From: Rubrobacter sp.
Lineage (GTDB): Bacteria; Chloroflexota; Chloroflexia; Thermobaculales; Thermobaculaceae
Length of the DNA: 59,116 nucleotides
NCBI GenBank assembly: GCA_016781735.1
Contig: JADDPT010000058.1
Coordinates: forward strand, 1-59,116
Direction of reading: 5' to 3'
Shown here: positions 1 through 9,395 of the stretch, in pieces
How positions within the stretch are numbered: the stretch's first letter is position 1
Layout: every line of letters begins with the position of its first letter
Made by a program: the position numbers and the translations under genes
Notes under the pieces: generated by a model
Seen by the model: the letters and a program-made list of their open reading frames with translations, nothing else
Told to the model about the DNA's origin: nothing
Databases searched by the model: none

Positions 1-48
1 TCTTCAGCAAACAAATCCTAACCCGCGGAGGCTGTTCCGCACCAGAAA

Positions 49-1278
49 CTAGCTCGGTGTCTTGCCTTCTCCCTCGGTGTACAGGCGGGGACTCTCGCGG
101 GGAGCGAACGCCGCGACGCCTGTGATCTCGCGTCCGACGATGAGCGACTGGATCGAGTCCGTGCCCTCATACGTATAGACCGCCTCCATGTCGGCAAAGT
201 GGCGGGCGATGTGGTAGTCGAGCAGGATGCCGTTGCCGCCCAGCATGTCGCGCGCTTCGGCGACTATTGCCCGCGCCTTACGCCCGTTGTGCATCTTCGC
301 CATAGACGCCATACCCGCCGTCATCTTGCCTTCCGAAGCTAGCCGGCTCAGGCGAAGACTCAGCAGCTGCATGCTAGTGATCTCCGCAAGCATGTCCGCG
401 AGTTTGCTCTGAATCAGTTGAAAGCTATCCAGCGGCCTGTCGAACTGCACGCGCTCGTGTACGTACTTGACGGCTATCTCATAAGCCGCTATCGCGTGAC
501 CAAGCGCCTCCCAGGCTACTCCAAAGCGCGTGGAGGCCAGTACTCGAACGGTGTCCTTGAAGGTGCGCGAGCCTGCCAACCGGTTTTCGGCCGGGACTCG
601 GACGCCGTCGAGCATGATCTCCGCCTGCCAGATGGCACGCTTGGACACCTTGCCTCTCATTACTTCCGCCTGGAAGCCAGGAGTCCCTTTTTCTACCAGG
701 AAGCCGCCGACGTTTCCGTCATCGTCACGAGCCCAGATGATGGTCACATCGGCGAAGGAGGCGTTGCCTATCCATCGCTTTGCTCCGTCAAGCACGTACG
801 AGTCGCCATCACGCCGTGCCCTTGTCTCGAGGAGAACGACGTCGGAGCCATGGCCAGGCTCTGTCAGGCCGAAAGCGCCGACCTTGTCGAGGCGTGCCAG
901 TGGGGGTAGCCAGCGCTTGCGCTGCTCCTCCGAGCCGAGCATCGCGATAGACGTCATAACGAGACCCGAATGGACGCCGAAGAAGGTTGCGATGCTGCCG
1001 TCGCCCCGTGATAGCTCCATCCCGACAAGCCCGACCGCAGTCTGGCTCATGCCGGGACAGCCGTAACCTTGTATGCCTCCACCCAGGATCTGTAACTCCA
1101 CCATCTTGGGCAGTAGTTCGAAGGGGAACTCGGCCGTCTCCCAGTACCGGTTGATGACCGGAATGACCTCCTCGTCGCAGTACGCACGCACCCGGTTGCG
1201 AATGTCGCGCTCCTCGGCAGTCAGCAACTCTTCCATCAGGTAGTAGTCGACGTTGGTCGGTTTAACCGCAAGGTCCAT
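49..1278 (-). CDS. acyl-CoA dehydrogenase, glutaryl-CoA dehydrogenase-like
   Basis: FAD-dependent oxidation of an acyl-CoA thioester, with electrons probably passed to an electron-transfer flavoprotein (an etfAB pair lies near 29-31 kb). The 409-residue protein has the normal family length. It shows the N-terminal helical domain, the middle-domain motif AFGLTEPGHGSD and a C-terminal YEGTDSIQSLIVGREITG block. The Glu in YEGT is the usual catalytic base position, and the block resembles glutaryl-CoA dehydrogenases more than short-chain enzymes. The ATG at 1278 is chosen over the TTG just before it because AAAGGATCC lies upstream. It stands alone. A weak GCGGA/TCCGC hairpin lies beyond its stop (25-40). 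The exact substrate is not readable from sequence. Confidence 0.9.
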   Translation of the reverse strand: MDLAVKPTNVDYYLMEELLTAEERDIRNRVRAYCDEEVIPVINRYWETAEFPFELLPKMVELQILGGGIQGYGCPGMSQTAVGLVGMELSRGDGSIATFFGVHSGLVMTSIAMLGSEEQRKRWLPPLARLDKVGAFGLTEPGHGSDVVLLETRARRDGDSYVLDGAKRWIGNASFADVTIIWARDDDGNVGGFLVEKGTPGFQAEVMRGKVSKRAIWQAEIMLDGVRVPAENRLAGSRTFKDTVRVLASTRFGVAWEALGHAIAAYEIAVKYVHERVQFDRPLDSFQLIQSKLADMLAEITSMQLLSLRLSRLASEGKMTAGMASMAKMHNGRKARAIVAEARDMLGGNGILLDYHIARHFADMEAVYTYEGTDSIQSLIVGREITGVAAFAPRESPRLYTEGEGKTPS

Positions 1279-1430
1279 CAAGCAGGATCCTTTCCGAAAA
1301 TGCGCACGCCCAAGGAACGGGCGCCGTCTCAGGCCGGGCGTGCGAGGATATTATACCGCCGCTCAGGAGTTCGACATACGCTGAGAGACTCGGCCGAGCC
1401 TCGGGACTGCCGTTCCTTGCGAACGACCTA

Positions 1431-2504
1431 CTAGAACATGACCGGGGCAACGAGTAGGGAAGCAAGTAGCGTGATGGCTGAAAGGAATACGCTGGCTACC
1501 GCTACGGCGATGACAGGGCGTGGCCCGACGGTGCGGATATCAGCCCAGCGCAGCTTGAAACCTATCCCCGCGAAGGCGAGCAGAAAGAGCCACTGAGAAG
1601 TGTTCGCGAGCGAGACCAGGTCTCCGTCGGAGAGTACTCCCGTACTGGCAACCAACGAGAAAGCGAGGAAGACGAGCACGAACTTCGGGAGCCGGCGCCA
1701 TGCCTGACGGACTCCAGGTAGCCGTCGCGCACCGGGCTCCGAGCGCGCTCGCGAGCCGAGGAAAGCGACCGCGGGACCGAGCATGAGCACGCGGCATACT
1801 TTGGTGGCTATTGCGATGCTGCCCGCGGCGATGGTGAAACTGTAGCCGGTAGCGACCGCCTCGGCCGTGTTGTTCACCGATAGTCCCGTCCACAGACCGT
1901 ACACCTGCTCCGACAGGCCCGTTACCGAACCGACAAGTGGATAGAGCACGATGGCTGCCGCTCCCAGAACAAGTATCGCGCCGACGGCGTACTCAATCTC
2001 CTCGTCGTCTGCGCCGATCTCCGGGGCCGTGTGAATGATTGCCGACACACCGCACACTCCCGTGCCCGCCGCCAGGAGCATGCACAGGCGGTCCGGAAGT
2101 GCCAGCAGCCGCCCAACGGCAAGCACTGTGTAGATGCTCAAGGCAACCACGAGGGCGGCAACCGGGAGCGCCTTGAGCAGGTATGGGCCAAGCGCGGAGA
2201 AAGCTATCTGAGCGCCCAGCAGCACTATTCCTGCCTTCAGCCACAACTCGTACGTACTGATGCCCTTATGGAGAGCCGGGTGCACCCCGAAGGTGTTACT
2301 GATAAAGGCACCGAGCAGTACCGCCGTGGGGACATATTGGAGGCCGGTCAGGAAGTAGGAGGCGAGCAGGGCCAGATATCCGACAGCAGCGAGAGCGAGT
2401 AAGCCGGGCGCATAGCGCTTGACCCGCCTCCATACCCACACGTGATAGGGAGTGGGTTGATTGATGGTGTGTAGCGGAGCGCTGTCGGCGACAGTCTCTC
2501 TCAT
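1431..2504 (-). CDS. YeiH-family putative sulfate exporter
   Basis: Polytopic inner-membrane protein of 357 residues with about ten hydrophobic segments. It carries YeiH-family features: a GVCGVSAI segment after the TGTG turn, and LSVNNTAEAVATGYSF further on. The family is annotated as a putative sulfate exporter, but transport has rarely been shown directly. Its ATG overlaps the preceding TauE/SafE gene stop as ATGA (2501-2504), so on the minus strand it is transcribed before that gene is fully closed only in the sense of coding overlap; the order 5' to 3' is cysH, cysC, sat, tauE-like and this gene lies adjacent with its own start at 2504 inside the same strand. Context suggests a role in handling sulfur oxyanions; substrate is inferred. 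Confidence 0.82.
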   Translation of the reverse strand: MRETVADSAPLHTINQPTPYHVWVWRRVKRYAPGLLALAAVGYLALLASYFLTGLQYVPTAVLLGAFISNTFGVHPALHKGISTYELWLKAGIVLLGAQIAFSALGPYLLKALPVAALVVALSIYTVLAVGRLLALPDRLCMLLAAGTGVCGVSAIIHTAPEIGADDEEIEYAVGAILVLGAAAIVLYPLVGSVTGLSEQVYGLWTGLSVNNTAEAVATGYSFTIAAGSIAIATKVCRVLMLGPAVAFLGSRARSEPGARRLPGVRQAWRRLPKFVLVFLAFSLVASTGVLSDGDLVSLANTSQWLFLLAFAGIGFKLRWADIRTVGPRPVIAVAVASVFLSAITLLASLLVAPVMF

Positions 2505-3433
2505 CCCAGCGCCATTTTCACGCCCGTCGCTAACAGGACAAGGGAGAGCAGGGTTCTAAGCATGCGCTCCGGTGCTAGGTTCACCAGCCGGCTGCCGAGT
2601 ACGATGCCTGGAACTGAGCCCAGAAGCAGGTTCGAGACGAGTACGAGGTCCACATTACCGGCGGCGAAGTGTGACGCTCCCGCTGCGGCGGTCAGCATGA
2701 CGGCGTGGAAGATGTCCGTTCCCACGAGGCGCGACGTGGATAGTGGGTAGAAGAGGATCAGGGCCGTCATCAGCAGGCTTCCCGAGCCGACGCTGGTCAC
2801 GCCGACGAGCAGCCCGACAGCCACGCCGAGCAACACAGTAGCCGACTTCCGTCGGACAGACATTTTCAGCGGGCCGTCCTCAGCCTGACGCCTCGTTGGT
2901 AGTAGCGCCTTGAGCAGGAGCGACCCGCTAACGAGGATGAAGGCAACGCCAAGAGCGCGTAGTATGAGTGCTTCGACCGACTCTCCGTAGGCCGCGCGTA
3001 GCCAGCCGAGTGACTGAGCGCCGAGCAGCGCCCCAGGAATGCTCCCCGCGGCCAGCCAGCGCGTCAGAGTCAGATCGACGGTCCCATGTTTGTAGTGCTG
3101 AAAGGCGCCGAAGACCTTGGTTACTGAGGCGTAGACCAGGTCCGAGCCCACGGCGAGCGACGGCTTCACGTGCAGCACGAATATGAGCACCGGCGCCATG
3201 AGAGCGCCGCTACCCATTCCCGTTAGCCCTACAAGGAATCCAACGAGCAGACCCGCAAGGGCTATGTTAGGCTCGAAGTGGTGGGTTCCAGGTTGCAGGC
3301 TGGCGGGTAGTGCTTGTTCCCACGGCACGGAAAGCCCCAGCTTTACCAGGAGGACGAGCACGAACGCAACCAGCGCGACGGTCCAGTCGCGGTTGAGATG
3401 CCACTCTTCGGACCGTCGCGCTATGTTGCTCAC
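2501..3433 (-). CDS. sulfite exporter TauE/SafE family protein
   Basis: Integral membrane protein of 310 residues with about eight TM helices in two homologous halves. Each half has the family glycine motif: VGLTGMGSGALMAPVLI near residue 67 and VGVTSVGSGSLLMTALIL near 210. TauE/SafE proteins export sulfite, sulfonates or related organosulfur anions. The start is GTG at 3433, with AGAGG upstream. It lies 12 bp beyond the sat stop, and its own TGA overlaps the start of the YeiH-type gene as ATGA, pointing to translational coupling. A pathway that makes sulfite by APS/PAPS reduction next to a sulfite-type exporter suggests overflow relief. The assignment to family is firm, substrate is inference. 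Confidence 0.87.
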   Translation of the reverse strand: MSNIARRSEEWHLNRDWTVALVAFVLVLLVKLGLSVPWEQALPASLQPGTHHFEPNIALAGLLVGFLVGLTGMGSGALMAPVLIFVLHVKPSLAVGSDLVYASVTKVFGAFQHYKHGTVDLTLTRWLAAGSIPGALLGAQSLGWLRAAYGESVEALILRALGVAFILVSGSLLLKALLPTRRQAEDGPLKMSVRRKSATVLLGVAVGLLVGVTSVGSGSLLMTALILFYPLSTSRLVGTDIFHAVMLTAAAGASHFAAGNVDLVLVSNLLLGSVPGIVLGSRLVNLAPERMLRTLLSLVLLATGVKMALG

Positions 3434-3445
3434 CGAGTTGCCTCT

Positions 3446-4624
3446 TTAGCCGTTCCTGGCGGGTGACGCGACGCCCGCGTACGCCTGGATGAGCACCTGC
3501 GCCACCTCGGGCCTGGTGAACTCGATTGGGGGCATTTCGCCGTCCGTGAGCATCTGCCTGACGCGGGTGCCGCTGAGTGCTACGTGGCTCGTCTTCGAAT
3601 GGGGACAGGTCTTCGTGGACGCCATGCCCTCGCAGTCGTTGCACCAGAAGGTGTGCTCGAACTTCATGGGGGTGATCCCCAGCTCCTCCGGCTCGAAGCG
3701 GTCGAACATCAGCTGAGCGTCGTACGTGCCGTAGTACGACCCGACGCCCGCGTGGTCGCGCCCAACAATGAAGTGCGTGCAGCCGTAATTCTTGCGCACG
3801 AGTGCGTGAAAGATCGCCTCACGGGGCCCCGCGTACCTCATCGCGGCGGGTAGCACGCTGAGCAGCACGCGATCCTGCGGGTAGTACTTCTCCAGTAGTA
3901 TCTCGTAGCAGCTCATTCGTACGTCCGCCGGGATGTCGTCGCTCTTAGTGTCGCCGACAAGCGGATGCAGCAGCAGGCCATCGACGAGCTCAAGCGCGCA
4001 CTTCTGGATGTACTCGTGCGCGCGGTGCACGGGGTTGCGAGTTTGGAAGCCTACCACTGTACGCCAACCCTTCTCTGAGATGAGCTGGCGTGTCTCGGCC
4101 GGGGTGAGGTTGTGCGACGCGAAGAACTGAGAACGGTTCGACCGCAACAGTGTTACGTCGCCTGCGATCAGCAGGTCGCCCTGGGCGTACAACGCCTTCA
4201 CTCCGGGATGCGCCTCGTCGGTCGTTCCGTACACCGCTTCGGCCTCGCGCTCCTTGTCGTAGGCGTACACGTCCTCGACCTCAAGGATCGCCACCGGAGC
4301 ACCGTCCCGCCGGAGGGCTACCCGCGATCCCTGCGAGAGAGCGGCAGCCTGCAGCTCGCCAGCGGAGAGAGTAATCGGCAGACTCCAGGGGAGGCCGTTC
4401 GCCAGGCGCATCTGGTCGACGACGCTCCTGTAATCCGCCTCATTCATGAAGCCCGGGAGTGGGCTGAAGGCGCCTACCGCCAGTAGCTCCAGGTCCGACT
4501 GCTCGCGGCTATTGATCTCGAGGCTTGGCAGGGTGGCCGCCTCCTGGAGCAGCCGATCGATATCACGCTCCGAGGCAACGCGATTGACGAGTTTACCCCC
4601 GTGGGGTGCAATGAGTTCTGCCAT
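3446..4624 (-). CDS. sat: sulfate adenylyltransferase (ATP sulfurylase)
   Basis: Makes adenosine 5'-phosphosulfate (APS) from ATP and sulfate, the first step of sulfate activation. The 392-residue protein is the single-chain (Sat/MET3-like) type rather than CysDN. It has [10 protein letters not shown] at 194-203, the nucleotide-binding GRDHAGVG near 290, and a C-terminal Cys cluster [16 protein letters not shown] of the zinc-binding bacterial subgroup. No APS kinase domain is fused; CysC is separate and lies 50 bp upstream in the operon. The ATG at 4624 is preceded by an AGGAG-containing leader. All expected motifs are intact. Confidence 0.96.
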   Translation of the reverse strand: MAELIAPHGGKLVNRVASERDIDRLLQEAATLPSLEINSREQSDLELLAVGAFSPLPGFMNEADYRSVVDQMRLANGLPWSLPITLSAGELQAAALSQGSRVALRRDGAPVAILEVEDVYAYDKEREAEAVYGTTDEAHPGVKALYAQGDLLIAGDVTLLRSNRSQFFASHNLTPAETRQLISEKGWRTVVGFQTRNPVHRAHEYIQKCALELVDGLLLHPLVGDTKSDDIPADVRMSCYEILLEKYYPQDRVLLSVLPAAMRYAGPREAIFHALVRKNYGCTHFIVGRDHAGVGSYYGTYDAQLMFDRFEPEELGITPMKFEHTFWCNDCEGMASTKTCPHSKTSHVALSGTRVRQMLTDGEMPPIEFTRPEVAQVLIQAYAGVASPARNG

Positions 4625-4674
4625 TAGTGCTCCATTCTCCTCTTGGTTACAAGCAAATAAGGTGCGGCTGGTTC

Positions 4675-5226
4675 CTAGCGCGAGGCCAGCGCGCTGACAG
4701 GCAGGTAGCCCAGTTCTTCGAGCCTGGTGACCACCTTCTGGAGGCTCTCCTCAACATCCTCGGTCTCAGAGTCTACGACTACCTCAGGGTTGAGAGGCTC
4801 CTCATAAGGGTCCGAAACTCCGGTGAAGTTCTGTATCTCGCCGGAGAGCGCCTTCGCGTAGAGGCCCTTCACGTCGCGACGTGCCAACTCCGGAATGGAG
4901 CAGCGCACGTATACCTCGACGAAGTTACCGATTGTCTGCCGTGCCTCATCGCGCACGTCCCTGTAAGGCGAGATGGCGCTCGTGATAACGGCCACGCCGT
5001 TGCGCGTCAGCAAATCGCATACGAACGCTATGCGACGGATGTTCGCGTCGCGGTCCTCCTTCGAGAAACCAAGACCCTTCGAAAGGTTTGTTCTAATAAC
5101 GTCGCCGTCCAGCTTCTCTACCTTAAGTCTGCGCTCCCGTAAGATCGGCTCAAGCCTATCGGCGAGCGTTGTCTTGCCGGCACCGGATAGCCCCGTGAAC
5201 CAAACCGTGAATCCTTGCTGTTCCAA
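4675..5226 (-). CDS. cysC: adenylyl-sulfate kinase (APS kinase)
   Basis: Phosphorylates APS at the 3' position to give PAPS. The protein has 183 residues, which is normal. The Walker A motif GLSGAGKTT lies at 12-20, followed by the DGD(V/I)R motif ([17 protein letters not shown]) and IRRIAFV typical of CysC. The start codon is TTG at 5226, with GGAGGA about ten bases upstream. The gene sits between cysH and sat on the same strand. Because the downstream reductase has iron-sulfur cysteines typical of APS reductases, PAPS may be wanted for sulfation or as a second reductase substrate; see findings. Confidence 0.95.
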   Translation of the reverse strand: MEQQGFTVWFTGLSGAGKTTLADRLEPILRERRLKVEKLDGDVIRTNLSKGLGFSKEDRDANIRRIAFVCDLLTRNGVAVITSAISPYRDVRDEARQTIGNFVEVYVRCSIPELARRDVKGLYAKALSGEIQNFTGVSDPYEEPLNPEVVVDSETEDVEESLQKVVTRLEELGYLPVSALASR

Positions 5227-5310
5227 GCTGTGATCTTCCTCCGTAATTATTCCCCGACCGACCTGCCCGATTCGAGAGGACGGTCGGCTCCTTCTGGACC
5301 CACTATGCGT

Positions 5311-6021
5311 CTACTTGTGAAGTCCGCATTCCACCTTGTTCTGACCATTCCACCTGCCCGCCCGCATGTCCTCGCCCTGTCCAGCAGCGCGGGTGCAGTA
5401 CATACACCCGATACTCGGATATCCCTCGTCGTGCAGCGGGTTGTACGGGACGTCGTTGGCGAAGATGTACTTCCACACCTGCTTCTCGTCCCAGTACGCC
5501 AGTGGGCTGACTTTGTACAGCCCGAACTTTGCGTCCCAAGCCACGGGCTCCACGTTGCGACGCGTGCTCGCCTGGTCACGCCTCAGGCCGGCGATCCACG
5601 CGGTACGACCTTCCAGGGCACGCTTGTTCGGTTCCACCTTGCGGACCGCACAGCAAGCGTCCGGGTCGCGCTCCCACAGCTTGTCGCCGTATTGGGTGGC
5701 TTGCTGCTCGGGGGTGAGTCTCGACCTGAAGGCGAGAGGCTGGACGTTGTAGCGAGTCGCAGCCTGATCCCTCAGGTTGTACGTTTCCGGGAACAAAAAG
5801 TCGGTATCGAGATAGAAGATGGCGATGTCTGGCTTTATCTTCACCGCCATGTCCAGCAATGCCATTCCCGAGATGCCGCCGAAGGAGCACGCCAGTATCA
5901 GTTGCTCGCCGTGGACATCCACCACCCACTGAAGTATCTCCTGCGGAGTGGCGGCCGCGAGTCGCTCGTTCAGCGCTTCCAGTTCTTCTTTTGAGGGGGC
6001 CTGTACCTGCTCCAGGGTCAA
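5311..6021 (-). CDS. cysH: APS/PAPS reductase with [4Fe-4S] cysteines
   Basis: Reduces adenylyl-sulfate (or PAPS) to sulfite with thioredoxin-type electrons. The 236-residue protein has the PP-loop SFGG near 46-49, adjacent cysteines C123-C124, the pair C206-x2-C209 and the C-terminal ECGLHK with the catalytic C232. The CC plus CxxC pattern is the cluster-binding signature of assimilatory APS reductases; enzymes strictly specific for PAPS lack it. Start is TTG at 6021, with GGAGGAGCTAGGAT before it. It is the first gene of the sulfate operon and is divergent from udk, so 6022-6193 should hold its promoter. No sulfite reductase is in the window. Confidence 0.93.
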   Translation of the reverse strand: MTLEQVQAPSKEELEALNERLAAATPQEILQWVVDVHGEQLILACSFGGISGMALLDMAVKIKPDIAIFYLDTDFLFPETYNLRDQAATRYNVQPLAFRSRLTPEQQATQYGDKLWERDPDACCAVRKVEPNKRALEGRTAWIAGLRRDQASTRRNVEPVAWDAKFGLYKVSPLAYWDEKQVWKYIFANDVPYNPLHDEGYPSIGCMYCTRAAGQGEDMRAGRWNGQNKVECGLHK

Positions 6022-6193
6022 ATCCTAGCTCCTCCATTGATCGTTTGCCTCAAACCTACTCTATGGGGCGAGCGGAACCGATGTCCACGCCAGGTGAGGC
6101 ACCGTTGCTGATTGACATTATGACTTGCATTAGGGTTCGTTATAGTGGCGCTTCCACCTCTGAGTGCCCGTATACTTCTGGAGGAGGTGTGGC

Positions 6194-6805
6194 GTGAGCG
6201 TTGTCATCGGTGTGGCAGGGGGAAGTGGCTCGGGAAAGACGACACTCGTAAACTCGATCCTGCGCGAGTTGAAGGGCGCGTCGATCGTGCGCCTGGAGCA
6301 GGACTCATACTACAGGTCGCGTCCAGAGTTGTCGCTAGAAAAGCGAGCGCAAATCAATTACGATCACCCCGACTCTCTTGACAACCTCCTGCTGCGGCAG
6401 CACATCGAGCTTCTGCTCGACAGCCAACCAATCGAGAAGCCGGTGTACGACTTCGCTCTCCACGAGCGCACGGCGAGGACGGAGCAGGTCTCTCCGGCCA
6501 GCATCGTGCTCGTGGACGGAATACTCGTGCTCGAGAACGCCGAGCTGCGCGCGCTGATGGATCTGAAACTATTCGTGGACACCGATGCGGATGTTCGCTT
6601 CGTGCGCCGTCTGCTCCGCGACCTGCACGAGCGCGGTCGCACGCTCGAATCGGTAGTGACTCAATATATGGCGACTGTGCGTCCAATGCACTTGCAGTTC
6701 GTCGAGCCGAGCAAGCGCTATGCGGACGTGATAATCCCGGAGGGAGGGTTGAACGAGGCTGCCATCGGGATGATCGTCGCCCGGCTACAGACCCTGCTTC
6801 GCTGA
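6194..6805 (+). CDS. udk: uridine kinase
   Basis: Phosphorylates uridine and cytidine in pyrimidine salvage. The start is taken as GTG at 6194 because GGAGGAGG lies just upstream (about 6179-6187). An in-frame ATG 30 bases earlier would place this SD inside the gene. The resulting 203 residues are family-typical. P-loop GGSGSGKTT at 9-17; EQDSYYR and YDHPDS blocks; LVDGILVLEN; and the substrate-lid stretch RFVRRLLRDLHERGRT. Divergent from cysH, convergent with the MFS gene. Confidence 0.94.
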   Translation: MSVVIGVAGGSGSGKTTLVNSILRELKGASIVRLEQDSYYRSRPELSLEKRAQINYDHPDSLDNLLLRQHIELLLDSQPIEKPVYDFALHERTARTEQVSPASIVLVDGILVLENAELRALMDLKLFVDTDADVRFVRRLLRDLHERGRTLESVVTQYMATVRPMHLQFVEPSKRYADVIIPEGGLNEAAIGMIVARLQTLLR

Positions 6806-6989
6806 GGGTTGTTTCTGCCGAACGGACGCTCCCGGGCCTGATTCTAGCGCGTCCTTGCCCCCGGACCGGACCCCGGAAAGGTTACCGGCCACGAACGCTG
6901 CTTTCATCGCTGGATGCTTGCGGAGCGGCTCCATCCCGACTCATTGCGCACGACCAATGTGCTATCTGATGCGATCGTGGAAGCGGGCT

Positions 6990-8249
6990 CTACCGCGCCT
7001 CAACTGTGGCGAACGTCCTTGCTTCCGCCTCTTCACTCAGGCGGCGGGAGGACTTCTGCGTCTCCGGAGAGAGGCGGCGGGTCACTAAAACAGTCAGGCA
7101 CGCGAAAGCGCAGGCAACTAGGAACGGCAACTGGTAGCCGACGTAGCTCAACACATAGCCGGTCGCGATGGGAACCGCTACGGCCGCTGCGTGCTGCATT
7201 GTGAGTCCCATAGCGAGCGATGGCGCGATCTCGTCGGCGGGTGCAACCTTCCGCAGGTAAGTTGCCGCGCCGATGTGTGAGAACGGGAAGATGAACGAGT
7301 AGAGGACATAGCATGCCATCACGGCGATGGCATTGTCGAAGAATGCGTACCCACCAAGCGCCACAATATACGCGACGTTCACTGCGGCGAGCACCTCCCG
7401 CTCACCATGCTCGTCGATTGTGCGACCTACCCACGGACTCGCGATGACGCCTAAAACGGTGACGGAGATGAGTAGAGCCGAGATCGCAGGCACATCTAAT
7501 CCAAAACGATCAACCAGCACCCACAGCCCGAACGAAAAGAAGATCTGCTGCCGACCACCGTCAAGGAGGCTCAGCAGGTAGTAGTATCGATATTCTCTGC
7601 GAAGTACGAGGGGTGTCCGCCTGATCGCCTGCGCCCTGACCTCTCCATTGTGCAGGTGGGGAAACCGCGCGATCGCAACTGCAGCTATTAGTGCAAGCAG
7701 GCCGCACAGCAAGAAAGTGGAGTCGAATGAAAGCCATTCGTACCGGAAGCTCACCAGTACGGTGACCATTGCGACCAGTACCCCGGCATTGTTTATAGCC
7801 GCCAACCTTCCGAGTATGCGCCCCGAGCCGGCCTCTGCCGTCAGGCTCATGCCGAGTGCGTACTGGGTTTGCAACCACGTGTGATAGCCGATGGAGCTAA
7901 TGACAACCCATGGAGCGACGGTCCAGAAAGAGTCCGACAGACCGAACAGGCCGTAGCCTACCGCAAGGAGGAGGAGAGCACCCGCAGTGAGATGAGGCAG
8001 GGAGAGTCGGTAGAAGACCGCCGTGAGAAAGATGAGGAGAAAGCCGGGTACCTCCCGGATCGCTGTGATATACCCGAACTGCGGTCCGCTGAGCGCAAGC
8101 TCCTGCTCGAAATAGTTCGCCACTATGTTCTGCTGGGCGGACATAGCGAAACCGGTGGATGCGGTGGCGATGGCGGCGAGTAGAAAGCCGCGGCCGACAG
8201 GTGTGCGCAGCCATTCTAAGTCGCGATTTCTCACCGCGCGGCCTTCCAC
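6990..8249 (-). CDS. MFS transporter
   Basis: Twelve-helix major facilitator protein of 419 residues starting at a GTG (8249). The hydrophobic segments fall in two halves separated by a polar loop around residues 200-230 (RFPHLHNGEVRAQAIRR). A conserved-looking SPWVGRTIDEHGER loop follows helix 8, which corresponds to the family GxxxDRxGRR-type motif. No clear subfamily or substrate can be read from the sequence. Single gene, convergent with udk and divergent from pdxS; the 250 bp upstream would carry both promoters. Confidence 0.85.
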   Translation of the reverse strand: MEGRAVRNRDLEWLRTPVGRGFLLAAIATASTGFAMSAQQNIVANYFEQELALSGPQFGYITAIREVPGFLLIFLTAVFYRLSLPHLTAGALLLLAVGYGLFGLSDSFWTVAPWVVISSIGYHTWLQTQYALGMSLTAEAGSGRILGRLAAINNAGVLVAMVTVLVSFRYEWLSFDSTFLLCGLLALIAAVAIARFPHLHNGEVRAQAIRRTPLVLRREYRYYYLLSLLDGGRQQIFFSFGLWVLVDRFGLDVPAISALLISVTVLGVIASPWVGRTIDEHGEREVLAAVNVAYIVALGGYAFFDNAIAVMACYVLYSFIFPFSHIGAATYLRKVAPADEIAPSLAMGLTMQHAAAVAVPIATGYVLSYVGYQLPFLVACAFACLTVLVTRRLSPETQKSSRRLSEEAEARTFATVEAR

Positions 8250-8500
8250 TCAAGGCGTAGACGCCGTGGCACGGTTGCCTGTTGGTAAGGTGAGTTCACC
8301 CGACGAGTATACCAGCCGTGACTGCGCCCGGAGCCGAGTCCGCTTCCGGTGGACCTGCGCCCACGGCGTTAGACATAACCTACTACCGTGCCGAACCCCG
8401 CGGTGGCGCCGCGGCTTGTGGCAATCGCCGGTGCCACGGTAGAATGAAGATGCGTATCGTCATACAGCGGGACCTGCTGTCGTCATCTAGGAGGCTGGGA
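8250..8500. other. divergent intergenic region with a structured leader before pdxS
   Basis: No gene seen. CTACCGTG at 8383-8390 is the exact reverse complement of CACGGTAG at 8435-8442. Between them CCGCGG occurs twice (about 8398 and 8409) and can form an inner hairpin. The structure ends about 59 bases before the pdxS start, which has its own AGGAGG at 8489-8494. It could be an RNA leader or an operator; nothing here matches a riboswitch I can recognise. Confidence 0.4.
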
Positions 8501-9385
8501 ATGGTTACGATGTCAACAGAACTCACGAAGAAGGGCCTCGCGCAGCAGCTCAAGGGTGGCGTGATAATGGACGTCATCAACGCCGAGCAGGCGCGAATCG
8601 CCGAGGACGCGGGTGCCGTCGCGGTCATGGCGCTCGAACGAGTTCCCGCCGACATACGAGCACAGGGCGGCGTGGCCAGGATGAGTGATCCGGCCCTGAT
8701 CGAGGAAATCATCAGGTCGGTGACGATACCGGTTATGGCGAAGGCACGCATCGGTCATTTCGTCGAGGCACAGATCCTCGAGGCCCTCGGCGTGGACTAC
8801 ATTGACGAGAGCGAAGTGCTCACGCCCGCCGACGAGCGTTACCACATTAACAAGCACGAGTTCAAGGTGCCGTTCGTGTGTGGCTGCAAGGACCTGGGTG
8901 AGGCGTTGCGCCGGGTTGGTGAGGGGGCTTCGATGCTCCGCACGAAGGGCGAGGCCGGTACGGGCAACGTCGTCGAGGCGGTTCGCCATGCGCGTTCGGT
9001 GTATGGTGAGGTTCGACGGCTGCAGAACCTGCCGCAGGAGGAGTGGATGTCGTACGCGAAGGACATTCAAGCTCCGTACGAGCTCGTCGCCGAGGTGGCT
9101 CGGACCGGCAGCCTGCCCGTGGTCAACTTCGCCGCCGGGGGCGTTGCTACTCCTGCCGATGCCGCGCTGATGATGCAGCTTGGCGTGGATGGCGTCTTCG
9201 TAGGGAGTGGGATATTCAAGTCGGGCAACCCCTCGACGCGAGCGAAGGCGATAGTCGAAGCCACGACCCATTACCAGGATGCACACATCCTTGCCAGAGT
9301 CAGCAGCGGGATTGGAGAGCCGATGGTCGGTATCGAGATCAACACCATCCCGCGCGAGCAGGTAATGGCCGTTCGGGGCTGGTAG
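8501..9385 (+). CDS. pdxS: pyridoxal 5'-phosphate synthase, lyase subunit PdxS
   Basis: Condenses ribose 5-phosphate, glyceraldehyde 3-phosphate and PdxT-derived ammonia to pyridoxal 5'-phosphate. With the ATG at 8501 (AGGAGG at 8489-8494) the protein has 294 residues, exactly the family length; an upstream in-frame ATG gives an unsupported 61-residue extension. Visible motifs are GGVIMDV near the N-terminus, [16 protein letters not shown] with the Schiff-base lysine, and [17 protein letters not shown] with the second catalytic lysine. pdxT follows after 10 bp. It is among the most conserved proteins of the window. Confidence 0.98.
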   Translation: MVTMSTELTKKGLAQQLKGGVIMDVINAEQARIAEDAGAVAVMALERVPADIRAQGGVARMSDPALIEEIIRSVTIPVMAKARIGHFVEAQILEALGVDYIDESEVLTPADERYHINKHEFKVPFVCGCKDLGEALRRVGEGASMLRTKGEAGTGNVVEAVRHARSVYGEVRRLQNLPQEEWMSYAKDIQAPYELVAEVARTGSLPVVNFAAGGVATPADAALMMQLGVDGVFVGSGIFKSGNPSTRAKAIVEATTHYQDAHILARVSSGIGEPMVGIEINTIPREQVMAVRGW

Positions 9386-9395
9386 CATCAAGCCA

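Noticed and set aside
8318-8500. Upstream in-frame extension of pdxS
   Set aside because: The AGGAGG-ATG at 8501 and the family length of 294 residues fit; the extension crosses the inverted repeat.
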